Of a DNA stretch of 5,179 nucleotides, positions 1 through 4,876 are shown one piece after another; position 1 is the stretch's first letter, and the number at the start of each line of letters is the position of its first letter. The position numbers and the translations under genes are program-made. Below the pieces are notes generated by a model. It made no database searches. It worked only from the letters and a program-made list of their open reading frames with translations, and was not told the DNA's origin. This DNA comes from Lachnospiraceae bacterium UBA7598 (GTDB lineage Bacteria; Bacillota; Clostridia; Lachnospirales; Lachnospiraceae), in NCBI GenBank assembly GCA_002474415.1, contig DLQV01000297.1, forward strand, positions 1 through 5,179. The letters are read 5' to 3'.

Positions 1-268
1 TCACAACATCCTTTGTCGGTGTTGGCACCTTCCAGGGAACCTTTCTTTGTATACTGCCATAAGTCGGCAGATACCGGCAGCTTTGGTCTGGTATCACTGT
101 AAGATGCAACCCAGACTTTGTAGTTTTTCAATTTTTTCCAGTGCTTGATAAATCAAATCCCTGTCCACTAAAGTCTGCTGCCTGTACAACGGTAACCGGG
201 ATTATTGTAACCATCAATATCGTTGTCATTACCATCGCCAGAACACGAAATCCATTTGTTTTTATCAT
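1..268 (-). pseudogene. Remnant of a secreted GH25 (lysozyme)-like gene, truncated by window edge
   Basis: The reading frame from ATG at 268 encodes a clear signal peptide (basic start MIKTNGFR, a hydrophobic stretch over residues 9-28, likely cleavage after VVQA) and then stops at 128 after 46 codons. A second frame, open from 152 to the window edge, encodes YKVWVASYSD followed by ADLWQYTKKGSLEG. This resembles the last strand of glycoside hydrolase family 25 domains (YxVWxAxY ... WQYxxxGxxxG), which cleave peptidoglycan outside the cell. One extra base in the A6 run at 132-137 would join the frames. Even then only about 15 residues separate the signal peptide from the C-terminal piece, so most of the catalytic barrel, including its acidic residues, is missing. 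The AGGAG at 276-280, seven bases before the ATG, supports the start. The gene begins 19 bases after the rhodanese stop and probably shares its transcript. The GH25 assignment rests on a short fragment. A base-calling error could explain the frameshift but not the missing domain. Confidence 0.6.
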
Positions 269-287
269 TTTATGTCTCCTGTTTATC

Positions 288-611
288 TTAACGTGTCAAC
301 ATTCCGTGATGTTCTTCCATAAATCCGCTGAAGTGAAGATTTTTGTAACCGAGTTTTTTAAATTTCTTCATGGCAACGTTTGGTTTGTGGTAATAACTTC
401 CGATAATATACAGTCCGGTTGTTTTGTCCGGAAGCCGGCGGCAGACACGTTCTTCCGTGATTTTTTCGATTGGAAAATTGATGGCACCGGCTACATGTCC
501 GTGCGTATAATCTTCTTTGGGACGGCAGTCAATGAGGACTGCGTTATCGGATGTGGTTACTTTATTTCTGGCCTCGTTGACGGTCAGTTTTTTCATAAAA
601 ATGCTTAACAT
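288..611 (-). CDS. Rhodanese-like domain protein lacking the catalytic cysteine
   Basis: This 107-residue protein is a single rhodanese domain, a fold that normally transfers sulfane sulfur through a persulfide on an active-site cysteine. The N-terminal signature is clear at residues 26-47 (LIDCRPKEDYTHGHVAGAINFP), with the conserved D, R, H, AGA and P. The C-terminal signature is recognisable at 86-103 (KLGYKNLHFSGFMEE). The active-site loop, usually YCxxGxR or a variant, reads IIGSYYHKPN at 69-78 and has no cysteine. The only cysteines are C29 and C57, both outside the loop. It is therefore probably not a sulfurtransferase and may have a binding or regulatory role. There is no signal peptide, so it is likely cytoplasmic. 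The start at 611 is preceded by AAGGGGG seven bases upstream; the internal Met6 has no comparable site. It leads the minus-strand unit that continues into the lysozyme remnant. Confidence 0.85.
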   Translation of the reverse strand: MLSIFMKKLTVNEARNKVTTSDNAVLIDCRPKEDYTHGHVAGAINFPIEKITEERVCRRLPDKTTGLYIIGSYYHKPNVAMKKFKKLGYKNLHFSGFMEEHHGMLTR

Positions 612-650
612 TGTAAAACCCCCTTAATAAAAGATGTAGTTATTCAGATT

Positions 651-678
651 ATTATACCTTATCTGGTAGAGATTGCAA
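651..678 (-). promoter_or_regulatory. Sigma-A-type promoter for the rhodanese gene
   Basis: On the minus strand, TTGCAA (678-673, 4 of 6 matches to the -35 consensus) and a perfect TATAAT (656-651) are separated by 16 bases. The -10 box lies about 40 bases upstream of the start codon at 611, leaving room for the ribosome binding site. No competing promoter is seen in this stretch of the minus strand. Confidence 0.7.
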
Positions 679-708
679 GAAAAATAATCTCGGTTTCAGA
701 GGGGAAAG

Positions 709-736
709 TTTGACGAATGTTAAATAATATTGTAAT
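709..736 (+). promoter_or_regulatory. Candidate azlC promoter overlapping an operator-like dyad
   Basis: TTGACG (710-715, 5 of 6 to the -35 consensus) is followed by TGTAAT (731-736, 5 of 6 to the -10 consensus) with a short 15-base spacer. At 17 bases the alternative -10, TAATGT, is weak. The predicted RNA start near 743 leaves a leader of about 37 bases carrying the azlC ribosome binding site. The same bases form the imperfect dyad TTTGAC-N4-GTTAAA at 709-724, which has the geometry of the operator in front of the HipA-like gene. Confidence 0.5.
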
Positions 737-779
737 GTGGAAAGCGATGTATTACATAAGACAAAGGAGAAATGTAATT

Positions 780-1481
780 ATGAGACGCAAGGCATTGAAA
801 GCAGCCTTTCCATATACATTGGCAATTTTTACGGGATACTGGTTTCTTGGTCTTTCTTATGGAATTTATATGCATGCAGAGGGATTTTCGTTTGTCTATC
901 CGCTGTTTATGAGCATGCTGATTTATGGAGGATCGTTGGAATTTATTGCCGTGGAAATGTTACTGAGTCCGTTTGCACCGGTGCAGGCACTGATCATGGC
1001 ATTTCTGATTCAGGCGCGGCATTTGTTTTATGGAATATCCATGCTGGAAAAATTTAAGGGCCTTGGGGCAAAGAAATTTTATCTGATCTACGGAATGTCG
1101 GACGAGACATTTTCTGTGAATTATTCGGCAAAGATTCCGGAGGGAGTGGATAAGGGATGGTTTATGGTGTTTGTCACACTGTTGAATCAGATTTACTGGG
1201 TTTCTGCGGCAACATGCGGTGCGCTTTTAGGATCTCTGCTTAAATTTGATACCGGGGGAATCAGTTTTGTGATGACATCCATGTTTGTTGTGATTTTTCT
1301 TGATCAGTGGCTCAAGGAAAAACAGCATATATCATCGCTGATCGGACTGGGTGTTTCCATCGCCTGTCTTGCGGTATTTAGTGCAGATTCGTTTATGATT
1401 CCAACCATGCTGATTATCATCGGATTGCTTGCACTGTGCAGGAAACCTTTGGAGAAGAAAGAAAAGGAGGCAAAAGTGTGA
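780..1481 (+). CDS. azlC: AzlC family branched-chain amino acid exporter, large subunit
   Basis: This 233-residue integral membrane protein matches the AzlC/YgaZ family in length and pattern. Together with a small AzlD/YgaH partner, the family exports branched-chain amino acids and their toxic analogues. Visible family features are the N-terminal AFPYTLAIFTGYWFLGLSYG, the block MLIYGGSLEFIAVEMLLSPFAPVQALIMAFLIQARHLFYG split over residues 47-85 (including R80-H81), and the MSDETF loop at 106-111. Several further hydrophobic helices follow over about 126-217, then a lysine-rich cytoplasmic tail. The start is set at 780 because AAAGGAGA at 763-770 lies nine bases upstream. An in-frame ATG at 717 would add 21 polar and basic residues, has no ribosome binding site, and falls within the likely promoter. 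The stop codon shares its last base with the azlD start, so the two are probably translationally coupled. No T-box or riboswitch fits in the short leader. Confidence 0.93.
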   Translation: MRRKALKAAFPYTLAIFTGYWFLGLSYGIYMHAEGFSFVYPLFMSMLIYGGSLEFIAVEMLLSPFAPVQALIMAFLIQARHLFYGISMLEKFKGLGAKKFYLIYGMSDETFSVNYSAKIPEGVDKGWFMVFVTLLNQIYWVSAATCGALLGSLLKFDTGGISFVMTSMFVVIFLDQWLKEKQHISSLIGLGVSIACLAVFSADSFMIPTMLIIIGLLALCRKPLEKKEKEAKV

Positions 1482-1807
1482 TGACAGTTCCACAGCAGAT
1501 CATAACGATTGGGATGTGTATACTGGGGACCGTATTGACCCGGTTTCTCCCATTTCTCGTGTTTCGGGAAAAGAAAGAAACACCTGCATTTGTACAGTAT
1601 ATCGGAAAATATCTTCCTTCTGCCGTATTTGGCATGCTGATTATTTACTGTCTGCGAAATGTGCAGTTTTTACATGGAAATCACGGCTTGCCGGAACTGA
1701 TCTCGATTCTGGTGACAGGCGGCCTTCATATCTGGAAGCGAAATATGTTTCTTTCGATGGTGGCGGGCACAGCCTGTTATATGCTGCTGATTCATTTTGT
1801 ATTCTGA
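1481..1807 (+). CDS. azlD: AzlD family branched-chain amino acid exporter, small subunit
   Basis: This 108-residue hydrophobic protein matches AzlD/YgaH in length and motifs: an N-terminal helix with LGTVLTRFLPFLVF at residues 15-28, a YIGKYLPSAVFGMLIIYCL helix around 40-58, and further hydrophobic segments to the C-terminus. It is the partner that completes the AzlC exporter in the membrane. The start overlaps the azlC stop as TGATG. The strong AAGGAGG at 1464-1470 lies ten bases before the ATG at 1481 and seven before an in-frame GTG at 1478, so the GTG is an acceptable alternative start. The last 16 bases overlap the end of the convergent glycerate kinase gene, and no rho-independent terminator is visible after the stop. 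Confidence 0.92.
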   Translation: MTVPQQIITIGMCILGTVLTRFLPFLVFREKKETPAFVQYIGKYLPSAVFGMLIIYCLRNVQFLHGNHGLPELISILVTGGLHIWKRNMFLSMVAGTACYMLLIHFVF

Positions 1808-2940
1808 AACGTTCGAAGCATACGAAATACCTGTTCCACCGTATCGGTCATATTCTGTTTTGCATGATCGGTCTGCATGGCATCTTCAAGCGAAACAGCG
1901 CCCCGCACAATCGGGAAAAAGGCATCAATTCCTGCTGCATTACAGGCTTTTGCATCTTCCGTCACGCAGCCGGAAAATGCAAACACAGGTTTTTGAAATT
2001 CTTTGGCAATCTTTGCAACGCCGGCAGGCGCTTTCCCCATGACGGTCTGGCCATCTAAGCAGCCTTCTCCGGTGATGACAATATCTGCATTTTTTATATA
2101 GTCGGAAAGATGTGTTTCTTCCAGAATGATGTTTACACCGGATTCCAGAGTGGCATGGAAAAAGGTGAGAAAAGCAAACCCAAGGCCGCCGGCAGCCCCG
2201 GCTCCTGCATGTGAGGGATTTGTTTCCGGAAAGCTTTTTCTGGCGAGTGTGGCATAGGAGGAAAGCCACTGATCCATCTGCTGGATCATGGCAGGATCTG
2301 CGCCTTTTTGAGGACCGAAAACGGCGCTGCATCCCTGCGGACCGCAGAGCGGATTTGTCACATCACAGGCAATCCGAAACGTACACTCTTTCAGTTCCGG
2401 CAGCACATGGCAGTCTGAAATCACAGCCAGATCCCTTAAGCCCAGAGCACCATGACGTACCGGAACCCCTTCCTGATCCAGCAGGTCAAATCCCAGTGCC
2501 TGCAGCATACCGGTTCCTCCATCGTTTGTGGCACTTCCGCCGATTCCTATAATAAAATGTCTGCAGCCTCTGGCAATGGCGTCTCTGATGACTTCCCCAA
2601 CCCCGTAGGTCGTTGTATACAAAGGATTCCGTTCGGTTTCGGAAAGGAGTGTAATTCCGGCAGCTCCGGACATTTCGATGACTGCAGTTTTGCCAGCATC
2701 CAGAATGCCGTAACTGCAAAGCACCGGTTTCCCAAGAGGTCCGGTTACGCATACCTGTGTGCGTGTGCCGCCACAGCCAAGCGTCAAAGCTTCCACCGTG
2801 CCTTCGCCACCGTCTGCAAGCGGGCGGATGGTGATATCTGCATCCGGATATATGCGCCGGATTCCGGCAGAGGCACTTTCCCCGGCTTCGAGGGAAGTCA
2901 TGCTTCCTTTAAAAGAATCGATGGCAATAACAACGTTCAT
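1792..2940 (-). CDS. Glycerate kinase (GlxK/GarK family)
   Basis: The 382-residue protein has the full length and motifs of the bacterial glycerate kinase family, cytoplasmic enzymes that use ATP to convert D-glycerate to a phosphoglycerate (2-phosphoglycerate in the well-studied GarK/GlxK members), feeding it into glycolysis. Seen in order are DSFKGS (8-13), PLADGGEGT (40-48), GIGGSATNDGG (132-142), CDVTNPLCGP (192-201), GAGAAGGLG (246-254), and TGEGCLDGQT (290-299) followed by GKAPAGVA. In the last motif, position 294 is Cys where the family commonly has Arg (GEGRxDxQT). The gene looks otherwise intact. The start at 2940 is preceded by AGGAGG nine bases upstream. It appears monocistronic: no sugar-acid dehydrogenase or regulator is adjacent, so its physiological substrate source is not indicated. 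Its 3' end overlaps azlD by 16 bases in convergent orientation. Confidence 0.95.
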   Translation of the reverse strand: MNVVIAIDSFKGSMTSLEAGESASAGIRRIYPDADITIRPLADGGEGTVEALTLGCGGTRTQVCVTGPLGKPVLCSYGILDAGKTAVIEMSGAAGITLLSETERNPLYTTTYGVGEVIRDAIARGCRHFIIGIGGSATNDGGTGMLQALGFDLLDQEGVPVRHGALGLRDLAVISDCHVLPELKECTFRIACDVTNPLCGPQGCSAVFGPQKGADPAMIQQMDQWLSSYATLARKSFPETNPSHAGAGAAGGLGFAFLTFFHATLESGVNIILEETHLSDYIKNADIVITGEGCLDGQTVMGKAPAGVAKIAKEFQKPVFAFSGCVTEDAKACNAAGIDAFFPIVRGAVSLEDAMQTDHAKQNMTDTVEQVFRMLRTFQNTK

Positions 2941-3018
2941 GTATACTCTCCTCCTGATATCTGATGGTTGTATTATCGGTCACCAAGCGGAGCCCGATGA
3001 CCGGTGCAGGCATCAGCC
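2941..3018 (-). promoter_or_regulatory. Leader of the glycerate kinase transcript with mutually exclusive stems
   Basis: If transcription starts about seven bases after the -10 box, the leader is about 78 bases long. CGGTCA (3003-2998) can pair with TGACCG (2982-2977). Alternatively ATCGG (2997-2993) can pair with CCGAT (2979-2975). The two stems share bases and exclude each other. A separate hairpin, GCAGGC-ATCA-GCCTGC (3006-3021), straddles the predicted start site. No known riboswitch class is recognised, and a regulatory role is speculative. Confidence 0.3.
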
Positions 3019-3024
3019 TGCTTC

Positions 3025-3033
3025 ATTATAACA
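3025..3033 (-). promoter_or_regulatory. Extended -10 promoter element for glycerate kinase
   Basis: The minus strand reads TGTTATAAT, which is a perfect -10 hexamer with the TGn extension. At the normal distance upstream there is no recognisable -35 (the bases are close to GTACCA), as is common for extended -10 promoters. It is the only good -10 between the operator region and the kinase start. Confidence 0.5.
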
Positions 3034-3074
3034 TGAAAACAGCGAAGTGGTACTGGTGAATAAAAGAAGTATGT

Positions 3075-3102
3075 ATATTATTTGACGTGCGTCAAATAAT
3101 AT
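3075..3102 (+). promoter_or_regulatory. Operator 1: perfect palindrome over the -35 of the HipA-like gene
   Basis: ATATTATTTGACG and CGTCAAATAATAT are perfectly complementary 13-base arms around a central TG. The inner core is TTTGACGTGCGTCAAA. Bases 3079-3102 recur exactly at 3122-3145, 43 bp away or about four helical turns, so proteins bound to both would sit on the same face. The -35 box TTGACG (3082-3087) lies inside this site. A repressor here would block RNA polymerase. The likely binder is the helix-turn-helix protein encoded at 3964-4761. Confidence 0.75.
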
Positions 3103-3110
3103 TATATGAT
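3082..3110 (+). promoter_or_regulatory. Sigma-A promoter of the HipA-like/HipS-like operon
   Basis: TTGACG (3082-3087, 5 of 6) and TATGAT (3105-3110, 5 of 6) are separated by exactly 17 bases. The predicted start site is near 3117, giving a leader of about 48 bases to the preferred start codon. The -35 is inside operator 1, and operator 2 begins about five bases into the transcript. Confidence 0.75.
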
Positions 3111-3121
3111 ATTAAAAGATA

Positions 3122-3145
3122 TATTTGACGTGCGTCAAATAATAT
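3122..3145 (+). promoter_or_regulatory. Operator 2: second copy of the 24-bp palindromic repeat
   Basis: This is an exact copy of 3079-3102. Here the dyad arms are nine bases (TATTTGACG and CGTCAAATA) around TG, with the right flank AATAT also conserved. It lies immediately downstream of the predicted transcription start. The ATG at 3144 is formed by the last bases of this repeat plus one following base, which argues against that ATG being the real start codon. Confidence 0.75.
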
Positions 3146-3148
3146 GGA

Positions 3149-3155
3149 AGAGGTG
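3149..3155 (+). promoter_or_regulatory. Ribosome binding site deciding the HipA-like start
   Basis: AGAGGTG lies nine bases before the ATG at 3165 but only three before the ATG at 3159, and it is downstream of the ATG at 3144. There is no Shine-Dalgarno-like sequence upstream of 3144. Confidence 0.55.
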
Positions 3156-3164
3156 AAGATGCAT

Positions 3165-3977
3165 ATGAAAGATGAAATTATCATGAAAACACAGGATCTC
3201 ACATATTTAAAATGGTCACATATCAGAAGTTCCAGTGGAACCGCAGGAACTTTTTTAAAATCAGAATCATCGATTAATGGGAAAAAGATATATTACAAAT
3301 TGTCTAATTTTGATCCGGTAAATGGAGTTACAGGGCATGAGTGTGTGAATGAAATCATTGTTGCCCGGTTACTTACATTGTTGGGAGTCGAGCATCTTGC
3401 ATATGAACTGGTTCATGCGGATATTGAAGTAGAAGGCAGGATATATAATACGTATTTATGTGCTTCGGAAGATTTTAAAAAGAGAGGCGAGAGCAAAATT
3501 GCACTGGATGACTATTATAGGACCAATGCAAATAAAGGGGAGACACATTATGATTTTTGTGTGCGGTGTGGGTGGAAAGAATACATTGATCAAATGATAG
3601 CAGTTGATTATCTGATACTTAACAGGGATCGTCATGGGGCAAATATCGAAATTTTAAGAAATGCCAGGGCACATACGTTGCGAATTGCTCCGTTGTTTGA
3701 TCATGGTTTGTCCCTGCTGTATTCCTGCATTTCGGATGAGGATGTTGCAAAATTTGATATTCTGGAAGATAAACGATGTCAGAATTTCATTGGAGGATAT
3801 TCCTGCTATGAAAATTTAGGTCTTATAAAAGAAAGTGGATATTTATTTAAAAACAAATTAAAAGAAACAGACCGGAACATTATTTTCGAGGGATTGGAAA
3901 CAATTTTATCGGAAGCTTTTATAGATAAGATTTGGAATATGATATATAAGAGGTACAAGATTTATGAAAATCTTTGA
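3165..3977 (+). CDS. HipA-like Ser/Thr kinase core, probable toxin (HipT-like)
   Basis: With the start at 3165 the protein has 270 residues and is a stand-alone kinase core of the HipA family. HipA-type toxins phosphorylate aminoacyl-tRNA synthetases and halt growth. Seen directly: a glycine/serine-rich loop RSSSGTAG (residues 21-28); a candidate ATP lysine K45 in IYYKLS; GHECVNEI (57-64); the catalytic loop YLILNRDRHGANIEI with D155 and N160 in the same D+5 spacing as HipA D309 and N314; and the metal-binding LFDHGLSLL with D179. The C-terminal helical region includes CQNFIGG and ENL. It lacks the N-terminal domain of about 100 residues of classical HipA, as in the HipT proteins of three-gene HipBST systems. 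It is the first gene of a two-gene operon controlled by the twin palindromes and overlaps the next gene by 14 bases. ATGs at 3144 and 3159 are alternative starts. The target is unknown, and toxicity is inferred from the family. Confidence 0.8.
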   Translation: MKDEIIMKTQDLTYLKWSHIRSSSGTAGTFLKSESSINGKKIYYKLSNFDPVNGVTGHECVNEIIVARLLTLLGVEHLAYELVHADIEVEGRIYNTYLCASEDFKKRGESKIALDDYYRTNANKGETHYDFCVRCGWKEYIDQMIAVDYLILNRDRHGANIEILRNARAHTLRIAPLFDHGLSLLYSCISDEDVAKFDILEDKRCQNFIGGYSCYENLGLIKESGYLFKNKLKETDRNIIFEGLETILSEAFIDKIWNMIYKRYKIYENL

Positions 3978-4761
3978 AATAATTGATGCAGAAAATGCAT
4001 TGTTGATGGGAGTGCTTCTCTATTATGAAAAAGAAAGAACATGTATGATAGAACTGCCAGAATATTTGGATGAGTGGACAGCACCTTTGCTGTTTACCAG
4101 TTATGTTAAGCGAAAAATTTATACGATTCCACGGGATATCAGTTTCCTATGGGTAAAGGAACGGGTAATTCCAAGTGGAAGACAGAACATTAAGGATATT
4201 TTGGCACAACACCATTTGCAGTCTTATGATGAAATGAAATTTTTAGAGATTTCAGAGGGCAGGTGTTCCCAGGATAGTCTTTATATTAAGAAAATAGAAG
4301 AATTGCCTGATTTTGTATTAAAAAGACAGCAGAAAAATATCGCGGAATGTGTTTTGCTGGAGAATTACACAATACTTTGTTTTTTTGCAGATGAAACAAT
4401 AAGGAAAATTGAATTAAAAAATCTGAAAGAAATCAATGACATGGAAAAAGTGATACGTAATGAGTATGTGTATCAGTCTGGTAAAGTTGGAACTGGTGGA
4501 TATTTTATTACGTTCAATGACTCGATTGATATCCCAGCGGGTATCCTGCACGATGCGGGGATTGCAATTCCATTAAGTATGAAAGATTTTAAAGCATTTG
4601 TGAAAAAAAATATCCTGGACACAACGGAAAGCTGCAATATGCTGCAATGTTCGCGACAAAATATATCTTATATGGTAAGCCAGGGGCAACTGGCCCCGGT
4701 AAAGGAAGAGGTCAGAGGTAATTTGTATTTGAAAGGAGATGTGCTGCACGCGATGTGGTAA
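3964..4761 (+). CDS. HipS-like/DUF2442-like/helix-turn-helix fusion, probable antitoxin and repressor
   Basis: This 265-residue protein shows three regions. Residues 12-117 contain GVLLYYEKE, ERVIPSGRQNI and FLEISEGRCSQDSLYI, which follow the order of the HipA N-terminal domain (GxLxYD; LLPEGxxR; LLxxxGxDCxGAL), a separate protein called HipS in HipBST systems. Residues about 127-203 (ECVLLENYTILCFFAD ... GGYFITFNDSIDI ... LHDAG) resemble DUF2442, a small domain often found near toxin-antitoxin genes. Residues about 216-262 (LDTTESCNMLQCSRQNISYMVSQGQL ... GNLYLKGDVL) fit the excisionase/MerR-like HTH_17 pattern, ending in a short wing. I infer that it restrains the kinase and represses the operon. 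It starts inside the kinase gene (ATGA-style overlap of 14 bases) behind AGAGG, implying coupled translation. The HipS match is the least certain domain. Apart from the C-terminal helix-turn-helix there is no signal or membrane segment, so it should be cytoplasmic. Confidence 0.7.
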   Translation: MKIFEIIDAENALLMGVLLYYEKERTCMIELPEYLDEWTAPLLFTSYVKRKIYTIPRDISFLWVKERVIPSGRQNIKDILAQHHLQSYDEMKFLEISEGRCSQDSLYIKKIEELPDFVLKRQQKNIAECVLLENYTILCFFADETIRKIELKNLKEINDMEKVIRNEYVYQSGKVGTGGYFITFNDSIDIPAGILHDAGIAIPLSMKDFKAFVKKNILDTTESCNMLQCSRQNISYMVSQGQLAPVKEEVRGNLYLKGDVLHAMW

Positions 4762-4770
4762 AAATTAAAA

Positions 4771-4788
4771 ATGTGGTTGCAACAACAT
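4771..4788. repeat. Imperfect palindrome between the kinase module and the DUF438 gene
   Basis: ATGTGGTTGCAACAACAT has nine-base arms with one mismatch and no spacer. It begins nine bases after the stop of the HTH gene and is followed by a T-rich stretch (4791-4805) interrupted by CCCG. It could be a weak terminator, but the lack of a loop and the low GC fit a protein-binding site for the downstream gene better. The rest of 4762-4876 shows no gene. A TATATT at 4809-4814 is a possible -10 without a matching -35. Confidence 0.3.
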
Positions 4789-4876
4789 ATTCTTTTCCCG
4801 TTTTTGTGTATATTGTAACGGAAGAATGAAAAAACTGTTTGTAAGAGAGTCTATATAAATGGGAAAGGATAAAATG

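Noticed and set aside
141..608. Plus-strand open frame of 155 codons
   Set aside because: It lies opposite the rhodanese gene, has no ribosome binding site, and its protein has no recognisable family features. The minus-strand gene has a promoter, ribosome binding site and domain match.
737..779. T-box or amino acid riboswitch in front of azlC
   Set aside because: The predicted leader is only about 37 bases and has no specifier-like stem or T-box sequence.
1429..2058. Plus-strand open frame of 209 codons across azlD and the glycerate kinase end
   Set aside because: Its Cys/His/Arg-rich sequence is typical of an out-of-frame shadow, and it overlaps two well-supported genes.
3066..3095. Divergent promoter on the minus strand using the operator's TTGACG as -35
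   Set aside because: The symmetry of the operator creates the -35 automatically, and the matching -10 (CATACT at 16 bases) is weak. The extended -10 at 3025-3033 is a better promoter for glycerate kinase.
3079..3145. Two identical repeats as a minimal CRISPR array
   Set aside because: Only two copies exist, the repeat is a near-complete palindrome with promoter elements inside it, the gap is only 19 bases, and no cas genes are nearby.
4852..4860. TATATAAAT as the -10 box of the DUF438 gene
   Set aside because: The RNA would start at about 4866, inside the ribosome binding site at 4864-4869, leaving no usable leader, and no -35 is found at the right distance.
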